Assembly (NCBI GenBank): GCA_910578335.1
Contig: CAJTPU010000004.1
Coordinates: forward strand, 62,001 to 126,000
From: an uncultured Lachnospiraceae bacterium
GTDB taxonomy: Bacteria > Bacillota > Clostridia > Lachnospirales > Lachnospiraceae
Reading direction: 5' to 3'
DNA length: 64,000 bases
The position numbers were made by a program, and so were the translations under genes. The notes under the pieces were generated by a model. The model saw only the letters and a list, made by a program, of their open reading frames with translations, made no database searches and was not told where the DNA came from. How positions within the stretch are numbered: the first letter of the stretch is position 1; each line of letters begins with the position of its first letter. Below, in pieces: positions 24,801-34,782 of this stretch.

Positions 24801-25052
24801 ATGCTGGAATTTAAGTATGACACACAATTACTGATAGAGGGTGAGGACCTTGACGAGGATGTAATAAGCGATTATTTCACGGAGAATTTTAAGGGAGACT
24901 GTCTTTTGGCAGTTGGTGACGAAGAGTTGATTAAGATTCATTATCATACGAACGAGCCTTGGAAGGTGTTGGAGTATTGCGCTTCTCTGGGAGAAATCTA
25001 TGATATTGTAGTGGAGGACATGGACCGCCAGTCGAGGGGCTTAAAGGGCTGA
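24801..25052 (+). CDS. Stand-alone FakA (YloV) middle domain
   Basis: This 83-residue protein reads EFKYDTQLLIEG, FKGDCLLAVGDEELIKIHYHTNEPWKVLEYCASLGEIYDIVVEDMDRQ. This corresponds to the central domain of the fatty acid kinase subunit FakA, whose members contain GDSLVVVGDxxLIKVHVHTN. The N-terminal DhaL kinase domain and the C-terminal FakB-contacting part are absent. The conserved domain is intact and has its own promoter, so it is probably a functional short protein, not debris. Its role is unknown. Confidence 0.75.
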   Translation: MLEFKYDTQLLIEGEDLDEDVISDYFTENFKGDCLLAVGDEELIKIHYHTNEPWKVLEYCASLGEIYDIVVEDMDRQSRGLKG

Positions 25053-25090
25053 TTTGATACCCCTTAGTGGCATTAATTTCCTGAAAAGTA

Positions 25091-25119
25091 TTGAATTTTG
25101 GCGCAAAAAATGTTATGAT
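25091..25119 (+). promoter_or_regulatory. Promoter of the FliD-like gene
   Basis: TTGAAT at 25091-25096, 17-base spacer, TATGAT at 25114-25119, with a leader of about 80 bases before the ATG. Confidence 0.65.
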
Positions 25120-25208
25120 GGGGTTAATTAAAAGGAAGCATGGGACGATATGCTTTATAACAATAGTAGGAGCACGGAGGCTCCGTCAGTCAGCAAAGGA
25201 GTGATTTT

Positions 25209-26447
25209 ATGGGTATTGGTATTAATGTGGGGAATACGAGTCCGGATTACTCGTATTTATTTCAGAGTGCAAGCGGAGGCAGTCTTGGCAATCTGAATTT
25301 TATATCAGATTATGCCAGCATCAAGAATGGCAGCTATGGTAAGCTGATGAAGGCTTATTATGGAGCAGGACAGAGTTCAGCATCCGGTATAGGTTCAACG
25401 GCATCATCATCCGGTGAGAAGAGCGGCAGGACCCGTACAAACAATGTTCTTGAAAGAATTTTGGAGGAGAAAAAGAATCCGAAGGTTTCCAAGGAGGCGC
25501 AGGAGGCAAACGCCAAGCTGACAACAGGACTTTCGGACTTAAAGACTTCTCTTTCCGCGCTACGGAACGACAGCACTTATACGGACACGGCAAATGGCAG
25601 GAGTGCAGCAGACAAGGTAGTTTCTGCGGTGAAGGCTTATGTGTCGGATTATAATGATGTTGTGAGTGCGGCAAAGGGCTCCACTTTGACGAACAAGACC
25701 GCATATGTAGCGAATATGATGAGCAGCACGGCTGCAAATGCAGATAAGCTTTCAGAGATAGGTATCTCCGTCAATTCAAACGGAACGATAGAGCTTGATG
25801 AGGGTGCGCTGAAGAAAGCCGGTATTGATAAGGTGCAGGAGTTGTTTTCTGCAAAAGATATTACAAGTTATGGCTCCACGGTTGCATCGCGCCTTCAGTT
25901 TGCAGGCTCCGTATCCGGTACGGGTTCCGCTTCCGGCAGTACGGACACAAGCAGCACGGCAGCTTCCAACGCGGCTTCCCTCAAGGCGGACAGCAAAGCG
26001 CTCGGGTCTGACAGCTTGTATGAAAAGGTAAAAGACAAAGACGGCAATGATACCGGTAAATACGACATCGACAAAATTTTTGCTACGGCGAAGAGCTTTG
26101 TCAATCATTATAACGGTATGTTTGATACTGCTGAGTCCAGTTCAAATTCCGGTGTATTAGCCAATTTATCTTACATTAGGGAAAAGACGGCAGACAATGC
26201 AAATGCATTGAAGCAATTTGGAATCGATGTGAATGCAAAGGGCAGAATGACGATTGACGAGGATACCTTTAAGAAGGCAGACATGTCCAAGGTACAAAAG
26301 TTTTTCCAAAATTATGGTTCTTCTATTGCGACCAACGCTTCACTTGTAGACTATTATATGACGACACAGGCGAATGCAGCCAATGGTTATACGTCCGATG
26401 GAACCTATAATGTACAGGGAAATGCCCGCTATGCCAGCAACGTATAA
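25209..26447 (+). CDS. Orphan FliD-like (flagellar cap) protein
   Basis: This 412-residue secreted-type protein rich in Ser, Ala, Asn and Thr has two copies of a FliD C-domain-like unit. Unit one has AVKAYVSDYNDVVSAA then LSEIGISVNSNGTIELDEGALKKA (about residues 140-215). Unit two has TAKSFVNHYNGMFDTA then LKQFGIDVNAKGRMTIDEDTFKKA (about 295-370). A spacer rich in Ser and Gly joins them. True FliD caps the flagellar filament, but no other flagellar gene is present here and there is no conventional signal peptide. AAAGGAG precedes the ATG. Confidence 0.7.
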   Translation: MGIGINVGNTSPDYSYLFQSASGGSLGNLNFISDYASIKNGSYGKLMKAYYGAGQSSASGIGSTASSSGEKSGRTRTNNVLERILEEKKNPKVSKEAQEANAKLTTGLSDLKTSLSALRNDSTYTDTANGRSAADKVVSAVKAYVSDYNDVVSAAKGSTLTNKTAYVANMMSSTAANADKLSEIGISVNSNGTIELDEGALKKAGIDKVQELFSAKDITSYGSTVASRLQFAGSVSGTGSASGSTDTSSTAASNAASLKADSKALGSDSLYEKVKDKDGNDTGKYDIDKIFATAKSFVNHYNGMFDTAESSSNSGVLANLSYIREKTADNANALKQFGIDVNAKGRMTIDEDTFKKADMSKVQKFFQNYGSSIATNASLVDYYMTTQANAANGYTSDGTYNVQGNARYASNV

Positions 26448-26460
26448 TGCAAAAGATAAG

Positions 26461-26490
26461 AAAAGAGGATGCAAATCTGCATCCTCTTTT
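26461..26490. terminator. Bidirectional terminator, FliD-like gene and GH5 gene
   Basis: AAAAGAGGATGC at 26461-26472 pairs perfectly with GCATCCTCTTTT at 26479-26490 across six bases, with T runs on both strands. It lies between the convergent genes. Confidence 0.9.
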
Positions 26491-26503
26491 TTATGTCTGT
26501 TTT

Positions 26504-28345
26504 CTATTGTACCGGACCATATGTAAAAGTAATGGAGAGTGTTTCCATATGGCTGAGGTCCGCATTGTCAACGATTGTCGGTGCGACTTTGGAAATATCA
26601 CCGTCAGCGGTACGTGCCTCTGCCGGAACTGCAGTAACCCATTCGTTGAAGATATTGACACGGGTGCACTTTTTGTCGTCCGTAGTGGTGTAAGGAACTG
26701 CGGTAAGCGTGTAGGGCTCTCCGTTTATGGCAAGCTCCGTAATTGTAATCAGGTATCCGGGGTAAAGGATTTCTCCGTTGCCGATGGCAAGAGCACAGAA
26801 AGCCGTTCCATTGGCAAAGCCTGCCCCTGTCTTGGTAAAGTCAAGGCTTACGGTATAGGTGCCTTCGCCGGTTACTTCTACATCTGTTGCAATGAGCCCG
26901 TCTGTTTTGGAGGCGGGGTCGTAGGAATCCCCGACACTGTACATAATATTCCAGTCACTTGAGTTAAACATAATCCATGCGATAGCCGTGCCGGCATCTT
27001 CGGCGTCAAATTCGGTTTCTTCAAATTTGCTGACGGCATTTGCCTCGGCAGTCTCAATAGCGGTTTGCGCAGTAGTTTTAATTTCCTCCTCTGTCAGGGA
27101 AGCCTGTGCGGCGTAACGTCTTTCCAGATAAAGATTTGCCACGTCGTCGTCAATAAATCCAAGCTTTGTCCTGACAAACAGGCTGCTGCAGTCCCAAAGC
27201 ATAGGGCAGTAGCCGTACAAATCACAATTGTAAAGGAAATTACTCAAAAAGTCGCAGATATTGTCCTTTACTGTGCCGTCGTCCCGCAGTGCCACGGCAT
27301 ACTCGCCGATAACAACGCCGTAACCCTGTTCCGTAAACTTGCTCATCATTTCAAGCAGGGTATTCTGTTCGCCGTAATTTCTCTTTGTGCCCCATACGGA
27401 AAGGCTGGAATTGCCGCAGTAGCCCCAAGGGGTGTAATAGTGCACGGAAATCATAAGCTTATTTTCAGCGGTATCCGTCGGCATGACAAAACGGCTGTCA
27501 CAGGTTTTCTGGATATCCGTATTGTATCCGGCAATCAGCAGGAAGCGCTGCGCATTGTTGCCGCCGGTACCGCGGATGGTATCCACAAAGGTCTGGTTGA
27601 TGGTATTTGTCAACTCAAAACATTCCTGCTCAGAAAGTGTGCCTGAATCCGCTGCAACGTCCACATCATTCAAACGGCTGCCTAGCTCCTCGTTGGCAGA
27701 TTCAAAAATCAGATAGTCGGAATATTCCTTATACCGCTCTGCAATCTGCGTCCACATGGATATGTAAAGCTCCATTGCCTGCCTGCGGGTTTCTTCACTG
27801 GCAGAGCCAAACATACCCCACCAGCTTCCGTCCCAGTGGTCATTGATAATGACATACATGTCTTCATTTAAAGCATAGTTGATGATTTCTTCCACGCGGT
27901 TTAAGTAATCCTCCCGAATGGTGTAATCGCCGCTTTCATAATTCATGGCGTTTGTCCATGCAATCGGAATCCTGAGAGAATCAAAGCCCGCATTTTTCAT
28001 GGCGGTAATCATTTCCTGTGTGGTGACAGGTTGCCCCCAGTAGGTTTCGTAGGAGGATACGGAAGCGGTAGTGCCATAGACGGCGCGCCCGTATGCTTCC
28101 ATGGTATTGCCCAGATTGATGCCGTTGCCCATCAGGGTTACAAGCTCGAGGGAGGTAAGCTCTGTGCGCATGTATCCGCTGTCCCAAGTTTCTATGCCAT
28201 TGGCAGAAAGATGCTGATATTTCTTGTCAGACGGGGCAAAAGGACCGGTGCCGGTAATCTTCATAACGACCATGGTCAGACCCAAAAGACCAAGGATACC
28301 GGCAGCGATACAGATAATAAGATTGCGAGATTTTGTTTTTTTCAT
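26504..28345 (-). CDS. Membrane-anchored GH5 glycanase
   Basis: This 613-residue protein has an N-terminal signal anchor (about residues 8-28) and a GH5 barrel with the acid/base Glu219 in FESANEEL, the strand MISVHYYTPWG (about 298-308) and the nucleophile Glu348 in VVIGEYAV. A region of about 190 residues after the barrel resembles a beta-sandwich carbohydrate-binding module. It should cut beta-1,4 glucans or mannans at the cell surface. A sensor kinase gene lies just upstream in the same direction, but a 128-base gap with a hairpin separates them. Confidence 0.88.
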   Translation of the reverse strand: MKKTKSRNLIICIAAGILGLLGLTMVVMKITGTGPFAPSDKKYQHLSANGIETWDSGYMRTELTSLELVTLMGNGINLGNTMEAYGRAVYGTTASVSSYETYWGQPVTTQEMITAMKNAGFDSLRIPIAWTNAMNYESGDYTIREDYLNRVEEIINYALNEDMYVIINDHWDGSWWGMFGSASEETRRQAMELYISMWTQIAERYKEYSDYLIFESANEELGSRLNDVDVAADSGTLSEQECFELTNTINQTFVDTIRGTGGNNAQRFLLIAGYNTDIQKTCDSRFVMPTDTAENKLMISVHYYTPWGYCGNSSLSVWGTKRNYGEQNTLLEMMSKFTEQGYGVVIGEYAVALRDDGTVKDNICDFLSNFLYNCDLYGYCPMLWDCSSLFVRTKLGFIDDDVANLYLERRYAAQASLTEEEIKTTAQTAIETAEANAVSKFEETEFDAEDAGTAIAWIMFNSSDWNIMYSVGDSYDPASKTDGLIATDVEVTGEGTYTVSLDFTKTGAGFANGTAFCALAIGNGEILYPGYLITITELAINGEPYTLTAVPYTTTDDKKCTRVNIFNEWVTAVPAEARTADGDISKVAPTIVDNADLSHMETLSITFTYGPVQ

Positions 28346-28360
28346 TGTGACCTCATTTCT

Positions 28361-28388
28361 GTGCGGCGGTTGAAAAAACGCGCCGCAC
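28361..28388 (-). other. Hairpin in the GH5 leader
   Basis: GTGCGGCG at 28361-28368 pairs with CGCCGCAC at 28381-28388 over a 12-base loop, about 15 bases before the GH5 start codon. No T run follows on the minus strand, so it is more likely a leader structure than a terminator. Confidence 0.55.
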
Positions 28389-28473
28389 TTTTAGATGATG
28401 TCAGTATAAACAAAAAATTCATTTCAGAAAAGCATAATATTTATAGTTTTTTTACGACTTTTTTAAAGCTATT

Positions 28474-31400
28474 TCAGGACAGGATGCTATCCATGGATTC
28501 AAACAGCTTGCTGATATCGATGGGCTTGGCAATATGTCCGTTCATTCCGGATGCTAAGGCAGCCTGTTTGTCTTCTTCAAAAGCGTTGGCGGTCATTGCC
28601 AGAATGGGGATGGAAGCCAGCTCTTTGTTTTCCAGTTTTCGAATGGTTTTTGTCGCTTCATAACCATTCATAATAGGCATCTGGACGTCCATAAGGACTA
28701 AGCGGTAATAGCCGGGCTGGGATTTTTTCAGCATATCCACGGCAATCTGCCCATTATCTGCAACTTCTACATCCAACCCTGCTTCTTTTAAAATTTCTAC
28801 GGCAATTTCCTGATTCAGCTCATTGTCTTCCGCAAGCAAAATGCGGCCGGAATGAAAATTCTGAGGCTTTGGAACAAGGAGCGTATGATTGTCTTCCTCA
28901 GAATTTATGACAGAATAAAGGCAATTTGTCAGTTCTGAGAAAAACAACGGTTTGCTGCAAAATGCTGCAACGCCGGCTTCTTTTGCTTCACTTTCAATAT
29001 CGGACCAGTCGTAAGCCGTCAGCACGATAATGGGTACATCGTCGCCCACTTCCTTGCGAATCCGGCGGGTGACTTCGATGCCATTCATGTCGGGCATCAG
29101 CCAGTCGATAATGTATACGCTGTAGTTGTCATTGCGCATTGCAGCCTGACGGGTGCGCAGCACGGCTTCTTTGCCGGATAATGTCCATTCAGCGCGCATA
29201 CCAAGCTGTCCCAGCATATAGGTAACGCTGTCACAGGTGTTAAAATCGTCATCCACAACAAGCGCCCGACAGTCTTTTAATTCCGGTATGACCTGCGGTA
29301 CTTTGGCTTCAGAATTAAGGCGGAAGGTAAAGGAAACAATGAATTCCGTTCCGACGCCCTGTTTACTTTTTACCTCAATGGTGCCATTCATCATATCTAC
29401 GATATTTTTTGTAATTGCCATTCCAAGACCGGTTCCCGGAATCCCGCTAAGGGTCGAGTTCTTCTCCCTTTCAAAAGGTTCAAAAATATGGGAGATAAAT
29501 TCTTCGCTCATACCGATGCCGGTATCTTTAATATGGAATTCATAGCTGGCGCAGCCTTTGGGAGCGCCGGCTTTTTCAATAATCCGCACGCTGACAATAC
29601 CGCCGGCGCCTGTATACTTGACGGAATTGCTGAGTAAATTTAACAAAACCTGATTCAAGCGCAGTTTATCACAGAAGATTTCTTCATTTTTTACATCCAC
29701 GGCGTCCATATACAGCTCAAGCTGTTTTGCACGGATATCCGCCTGTAAAATACTGCGCAGCCCGTGGAGAATATCCGGCAGGCGGCAAGGTGTTTCTTCC
29801 AAATGCATTTTACCGCTTTCGATGCGGCTCATATCCAGAATATCGTTAATCAGGCTCAGCAGATGGTTACCGGATGCCATAATCTTTTTGAGGTACTCCT
29901 GTACCTGCTCCTGACGCTCGATATGGTTGAGCGCCAGTGTGGTGAAGCCCACGATGGCATTCATCGGTGTACGGATATCATGCGACATATTGGAAAGAAA
30001 AACGCTTTTTGCTTTATTTGCCCGATTTGCCTGCAGAAGAGCATCTTCCAACAGGTTTTTCTGCTCTATTTCATTGCGAATTTCTTCGTTGACGTTGCGG
30101 AAGCCCAAAACAATACCGTGGTCCTCATCCCATACGCCGGCATACACAGCCCGCATTTGAAAGTATTTTACTTCCTTATCTTTGTAAACACGGTAATTTA
30201 TGCAGTATAGTTTTTTGTCGGCAAGCACTTCTTTCAAATGCTCCAGAGAAACAGCCTGCCGGAACATTTCTCTGTCATCTTCATAGACAGAATTTTGTAT
30301 ATAAAGCTCCATGCTTTCCTTTAAGGGTATTTTTTTGCTGAAGGCGGAGCGAATCGACTTTTCGCTGTTGCTTTGCAAGGGGAAAACAGTACCTGTGTTG
30401 AGTTCGACAAAGCAAACCAGACTGTAGTCAATGCTCAATGCCTGAAGCAGTCTCATCTGGCGGTTTTCATTTCTTTTTTCCTGCAGCTTCTGTGCCGTGC
30501 AGTCTAAAAGGAAGCGCTGGTAAAGAGGCATGCCATTTTCCTTTAAGAGCTTAATATTGCCCATGACATGCAGGATTTCACCATTTTTATGCTGTACGCG
30601 GTATTCTACGTTGACACTGTCGTCTTCCTTTTTGAGTTCTTTGATAGACTCCCGCAGCTTTGCCCTGTCTTCTTCCATAACGGAAGCGGCAAACATGTCA
30701 AAGCCTTCCTTCTGCAAAGCTTCCTGAGATTCATAACCAAGAATTTTGAGAGCGGCTCTGTTTATGCTTATAATTTGGGAGCCGTCTACGGAATGGCAGA
30801 TAACACCACAGTCCATCGTAGTAAAAATCGTCTCCAGCGCATGATTTTTCTGTAAAATTTCCTGTTCGTAGAGCCGTTCCTGCGTAATGTCGATAGCCAC
30901 GCCTACAGTTCCCATTACGCTTCCATCCAAATCATACAGGGGGGATTTGTAGGTGGTGAGGGTGCGGGTGCCATCTTTGGTTTTGATGACCTCTTCGGAG
31001 ATACAGGTTTCCTTTTTGGTCATAACCTCGCGTTCCGATTCTATACATGCAGGGTCATCCTGCTCCACGTCCCATATGTAGGCATGACCGCGTCCTTCAA
31101 CCTGTTCTTTGGTCTTGTTGACGGTGCGGCAGAAGCTGTCATTTACTTTTTCGTGGATGCCGGCTTTGTCTTTATACCATATAAGGTTTGGAATATGGTT
31201 GATGGTGGCATCAAAATATTGACCGGTCTGCCAGAAATCCTTGCTCATTTTGCAGGTCTGCTGCCATCTTAGAAACCGAAACCGGATTTCGTCTTCTGAT
31301 AAGGGAGTTATCCATATATCTTTGATGTCCGGCAGGAAATCCGATAAAAGTGCAACCTGCTCCTTGTCTGCAAGCAGAATCAGCTCTGCGGATTCTTTTT

Positions 31401-31611
31401 TATAAGACAGCAATGCCTGCAGGGTTTCCTGCACATCAGTATTATGTAAATAAGCCAAAATCACATCTGCATTGGCAGCCAATGCTTTTTCCGGCCGGAT
31501 GCTCTCAGAAAACGTATGTGTGAAATGTGAAAGAGGGGACATTTCCTTAATGATTTCAAATTCTTTGTTCTGACAGCCTGTCAAATAGAAATGGATATGG
31601 CAATGATACAT
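28474..31611 (-). CDS. Hybrid sensor histidine kinase with PAS domains and two receivers
   Basis: This 1045-residue soluble kinase has an unassigned N-terminal region, several PAS domains (about 120-500, with PAC-like RTLTTYKSPLYDLDGS), and the dimerisation site FLSNMSHDIRTPMNA with His544. An ATPase domain with NLLSNSVKYT and GTGLGMAI follows. Two receiver domains come last: YIIDWLMPDMNG in the first, and ILLAEDNELN with LVLMDVQMPIMNGYEATK in the second. No output domain or response regulator lies next to it, so the target is unknown. GGGAGG precedes the start. It is divergent from the MATE gene. Confidence 0.92.
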   Translation of the reverse strand: MYHCHIHFYLTGCQNKEFEIIKEMSPLSHFTHTFSESIRPEKALAANADVILAYLHNTDVQETLQALLSYKKESAELILLADKEQVALLSDFLPDIKDIWITPLSEDEIRFRFLRWQQTCKMSKDFWQTGQYFDATINHIPNLIWYKDKAGIHEKVNDSFCRTVNKTKEQVEGRGHAYIWDVEQDDPACIESEREVMTKKETCISEEVIKTKDGTRTLTTYKSPLYDLDGSVMGTVGVAIDITQERLYEQEILQKNHALETIFTTMDCGVICHSVDGSQIISINRAALKILGYESQEALQKEGFDMFAASVMEEDRAKLRESIKELKKEDDSVNVEYRVQHKNGEILHVMGNIKLLKENGMPLYQRFLLDCTAQKLQEKRNENRQMRLLQALSIDYSLVCFVELNTGTVFPLQSNSEKSIRSAFSKKIPLKESMELYIQNSVYEDDREMFRQAVSLEHLKEVLADKKLYCINYRVYKDKEVKYFQMRAVYAGVWDEDHGIVLGFRNVNEEIRNEIEQKNLLEDALLQANRANKAKSVFLSNMSHDIRTPMNAIVGFTTLALNHIERQEQVQEYLKKIMASGNHLLSLINDILDMSRIESGKMHLEETPCRLPDILHGLRSILQADIRAKQLELYMDAVDVKNEEIFCDKLRLNQVLLNLLSNSVKYTGAGGIVSVRIIEKAGAPKGCASYEFHIKDTGIGMSEEFISHIFEPFEREKNSTLSGIPGTGLGMAITKNIVDMMNGTIEVKSKQGVGTEFIVSFTFRLNSEAKVPQVIPELKDCRALVVDDDFNTCDSVTYMLGQLGMRAEWTLSGKEAVLRTRQAAMRNDNYSVYIIDWLMPDMNGIEVTRRIRKEVGDDVPIIVLTAYDWSDIESEAKEAGVAAFCSKPLFFSELTNCLYSVINSEEDNHTLLVPKPQNFHSGRILLAEDNELNQEIAVEILKEAGLDVEVADNGQIAVDMLKKSQPGYYRLVLMDVQMPIMNGYEATKTIRKLENKELASIPILAMTANAFEEDKQAALASGMNGHIAKPIDISKLFESMDSILS

Positions 31612-31712
31612 ATCAATTTCCTCCCTGCATAGTTGTTGTGTTTACCATTTCGATGCTACAGATATTACCATTTTAACAAGGGCGCCGGATTGTGTCAATA
31701 TTTGAGCAATGA

Positions 31713-31742
31713 TTGCATTTTATATGATACAAAGTGTATAAT
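31713..31742 (+). promoter_or_regulatory. Promoter of the MATE gene
   Basis: TTGCAT at 31713-31718, 18-base spacer, TATAAT at 31737-31742. It supports a start codon downstream at 31771. Confidence 0.65.
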
Positions 31743-31770
31743 GGATTTTGAGATAAATGAGGCGAAAGAC

Positions 31771-33123
31771 ATGGAAAAATTGAAGGAAAAACATATATTT
31801 GGTAAAGCCGCGTTACGTGCGCTGTTATTTCCGCTTATAATAGAGCAGATTTTAAATTCCCTTATGGGGACAGTTGACACCATTATGGTGAGCAACGTAG
31901 GGGAGGCGGCTATGTCTGCGGTTTCTCTCGTTGATTCTATTAATATTCTGCTGATACAGGCGTTTGGGGCGCTGGCAGCCGGAGGCTGCATTGTCTGTTC
32001 CCAATACATAGGAAAAAAGAACGAGGAAGCGGCGAACAAGGCTGCCGGACAGGTGCTGCTGGTTATTCTTGTAATTTCTGCGGCAATTGCCTTAATCTGT
32101 CTTGTCTTTAACAGGGGGCTTCTGCAGCTTATATTTGGCTCGGTGGAGGCGGATGTTATGGAGGCGGGCGTTATTTATTTCTTCTACACGGCGCTTTCTT
32201 TTCCCTTCATAGCGCTGTATAACGGGGGTGCCGCCATTTACCGTGCACAAGGGAATGCAAGGCGTCCCATGCTGGTATCGCTGGCTTCCAATTTCATTAA
32301 TGTAGGAGGAAACGCGCTGTTTATCTGGGGGTTTCGGCTGGGGGTAACAGGAGTTGCCGTGGCGACGCTTGCATCGAGGGTATTCAGCGCCGTGGCAGTG
32401 CTTCTTCTCTTACATAAGGAAGGGCAGACAATTTGCGTGAATCACTACAGGAGACTGCGTCCGGATAAATACCTGATAGGAAAAATACTGGCGATTGGCG
32501 TGCCCTCCGGAGTAGAAAACAGCATGTTTCAGTTTGGCAAGCTGGCAATCCAGTCTACGGTATCCACCATGGGAACCAGTGCGATTGCAGCACAGGCGAT
32601 GACGAATATTATGGAAACACAGAACGGGGTTATTGCCGCGGGTATCGGCATTGGTCTCATGACGGTGGTGGGACAATGTATGGGGGCAGGCAGAAAGGAT
32701 GAGGCGGCGTATTATGTCCGCAGGCTGACATTGCTGGCGGAAATCGGCATTATCTTAAACTGCCTTTTAGTGTATGCGCTTGCCCGCCCTATCACGCGGA
32801 TTGGCGCCATGGAGCCTGAGAGCGCGGCGCTCTGTATTCACATGATGGGCTGGATAACACTGTTTAAGCCGCTTTTGTGGGTGCTTTCCTTTGTGCCGGC
32901 ATACGGCATGCGTGCGGCTGGGGACGTCAAATTTTCCATGCTGGTATCTACCGTCTCCATGTGGGTGTGCAGGGTCAGTCTGTGTGTATTTTTGGTGAAA
33001 CGCTTCCACTTCGGACCGATGGCGGTCTGGATTGGTATGTTTACGGACTGGGGCGTCAGAGCCGTTATTTTTACCTGCCGGTACTTTAGTAAAAAATGGA
33101 TGGCGCATAAGGTGATTTCTTAA
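31771..33123 (+). CDS. MATE-family multidrug/metabolite exporter
   Basis: This 450-residue membrane protein has twelve helices in two pseudo-symmetric halves. It begins FGKAALRALLFPLIIEQILNSLMGTVDTIMVSNVG, the family's first helices, and has RAQGNARRPMLVSLASNFINVGGNALFIWG in the first half. MATE proteins use Na+ or H+ gradients to export cationic compounds. The ATG at 31771 was chosen because it lies 29 bases after a TATAAT and is preceded by GAGG. An ATG at 31741 is inside the promoter. Confidence 0.9.
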   Translation: MEKLKEKHIFGKAALRALLFPLIIEQILNSLMGTVDTIMVSNVGEAAMSAVSLVDSINILLIQAFGALAAGGCIVCSQYIGKKNEEAANKAAGQVLLVILVISAAIALICLVFNRGLLQLIFGSVEADVMEAGVIYFFYTALSFPFIALYNGGAAIYRAQGNARRPMLVSLASNFINVGGNALFIWGFRLGVTGVAVATLASRVFSAVAVLLLLHKEGQTICVNHYRRLRPDKYLIGKILAIGVPSGVENSMFQFGKLAIQSTVSTMGTSAIAAQAMTNIMETQNGVIAAGIGIGLMTVVGQCMGAGRKDEAAYYVRRLTLLAEIGIILNCLLVYALARPITRIGAMEPESAALCIHMMGWITLFKPLLWVLSFVPAYGMRAAGDVKFSMLVSTVSMWVCRVSLCVFLVKRFHFGPMAVWIGMFTDWGVRAVIFTCRYFSKKWMAHKVIS

Positions 33124-33227
33124 CCGTTGTTCTGTCTGTTTTCCACATTTTTTTGATTGTGCCTTCCTTTTTTATATACTATAATAAAAATAACTTGCAG
33201 GTATTTGATTCAAATGGAGACGGCGCT

Positions 33228-34673
33228 GTGAAAAAGATACAAAAGCTGATTTATGTGCTGGGAGGCTTTGTTTTTGGCGTACTGCTGACTACGGTGGTAT
33301 GGTTGTGTATCGAAAGGAACAGAGATATTGGCGGCATAGAAAACCTGAAGAAAAGTCAGGAGGAGTCTCTTTTCACTGAAGTGGACGGAGAACAGGAAAA
33401 GGATATTGTTTTGGGTGAAGAAGCGGATAAAATTACGGGTTCTGAAGAAAAAACCGATGAGAATGCCGTGCTTGATGAAGAAACTGATAAGACGGTTATT
33501 CCTGAAGAAAATACAGGGCAGAATACAAATAGTGCCGGTGTAAAGGAAGAGGCTGACAGTTGGGACGCCGCCGCTGTCTATGTAGGGGGTGATACCGTCA
33601 GCTATCAGGGACGCAGGTATCGCGCTAAATGGTGGACGCAGGGGGAACAGCCGGACAGCAGCGATGTGTGGGAGGACTTGGGTATTTTGGACGGCGAGGC
33701 GGTGCAGCCGGAGGGTGTGGATAATGCGCCCATCGATGCATCGGTGCCGCAGGACACGGAACTCACAGATTTTAAGGTAGTAGGCTATTATCCGAGCTGG
33801 AAGCCGGACAAGCTGCAAATGGTGGATTTTGGCGTGGTGACGCATGTCTGCTATGCGTTTGCAATTCCTACCTCGGATGGCGGGCTGTTGGATTTAGAGA
33901 ATCCGGAAACCGCCAAAACGCTGATTGCATCGGCACACGCCAATGGCGCCAAGGTATTACTGTCCGTGGGGGGCTGGAGCCACAATGATGTGCCGTTGGA
34001 AAATGTGTTTATGGAAGCTACCGCTGACGAGGAAAGAAGAGAGCGGTTTGTTGAAAGTATTCTTGCCATGTGTGATGCGTATGGCTTTGACGGCGTGGAT
34101 ATGGACTGGGAGCATCCGAGAGTGGATGGCGTAAGCGCCGGACAGTATGAGGCGCTGATGCTGGCTTTGTCTGAAAAGCTACATGAAGAGGGAAAGCTTC
34201 TAACCGCAGCGGTATTGAGCGGAGCTACGGCGGACGGCAATATTTATTATGATGCGGCAGCACATACCAACGCCGTACTGAACGCAGTGGATTTTATCAA
34301 TGTGATGGCTTACGACGGGGGTGACGGGGAGCGCCATTCCCAGTATCAGTTTGCCGTGGACTGTGGAACCTACTGGAAGGAAATGCGGGGGCTGCCGGCA
34401 TACAAAGTTGTGCTGGGCGTTCCCTTTTATGCAAGACCAAGCTGGGCAGGTTATGGGACGATTCTGGAGAGCGTGCCGGATGCCTTTGACAAAGACCATG
34501 TTGCCTACAATGGCATGGAGGTCTACTATAACGGCGTGGATACCATAGCGGAGAAAACTATGTATGCCAAGGAAAATCTGGGCGGTATTATGATTTGGGA
34601 GCTGACGCAGGATACTTCCGATGCGGATAAAAGTCTTCTGCAGGCGATTGGGGAGGCGGCGGAATCATACTGA
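33228..34673 (+). CDS. Membrane-anchored GH18 protein with chitin-binding module
   Basis: This 481-residue protein has an N-terminal membrane anchor (about 8-25), an acidic repeat-like linker (EEADKITGSEEKTDEN, DEETDKTVIPEENTGQ), a CBM5/12-type module (WDAAAVYVGGDTVSYQGRRYRAKWWTQGEQP, about 108-138) and a GH18 barrel with FDGVDMDWEHP. Glu295 is the catalytic acid. It hydrolyses chitin or GlcNAc-containing glycans at the surface. The GTG start at 33228 follows GGAG by 8 bases. Upstream TTGATT, 16 bases, TATACT could be its promoter. Confidence 0.87.
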   Translation: MKKIQKLIYVLGGFVFGVLLTTVVWLCIERNRDIGGIENLKKSQEESLFTEVDGEQEKDIVLGEEADKITGSEEKTDENAVLDEETDKTVIPEENTGQNTNSAGVKEEADSWDAAAVYVGGDTVSYQGRRYRAKWWTQGEQPDSSDVWEDLGILDGEAVQPEGVDNAPIDASVPQDTELTDFKVVGYYPSWKPDKLQMVDFGVVTHVCYAFAIPTSDGGLLDLENPETAKTLIASAHANGAKVLLSVGGWSHNDVPLENVFMEATADEERRERFVESILAMCDAYGFDGVDMDWEHPRVDGVSAGQYEALMLALSEKLHEEGKLLTAAVLSGATADGNIYYDAAAHTNAVLNAVDFINVMAYDGGDGERHSQYQFAVDCGTYWKEMRGLPAYKVVLGVPFYARPSWAGYGTILESVPDAFDKDHVAYNGMEVYYNGVDTIAEKTMYAKENLGGIMIWELTQDTSDADKSLLQAIGEAAESY

Positions 34674-34782
34674 ATTTTTGTGCGATACAAACGGCAGGAT
34701 GAATATAACCAGACAGAAAGTCTTGACAGAAGCAGGAATCAAGCTTATAGTATAATTTGTAAATAAGAGTAGGAGGTGCGGA

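Noticed and set aside
26447..26962. Plus-strand open frame of 171 codons after the FliD-like gene
   Set aside because: It is antisense to the GH5 gene and begins inside the bidirectional terminator region. Its Cys-rich sequence is a by-product of the opposite strand.
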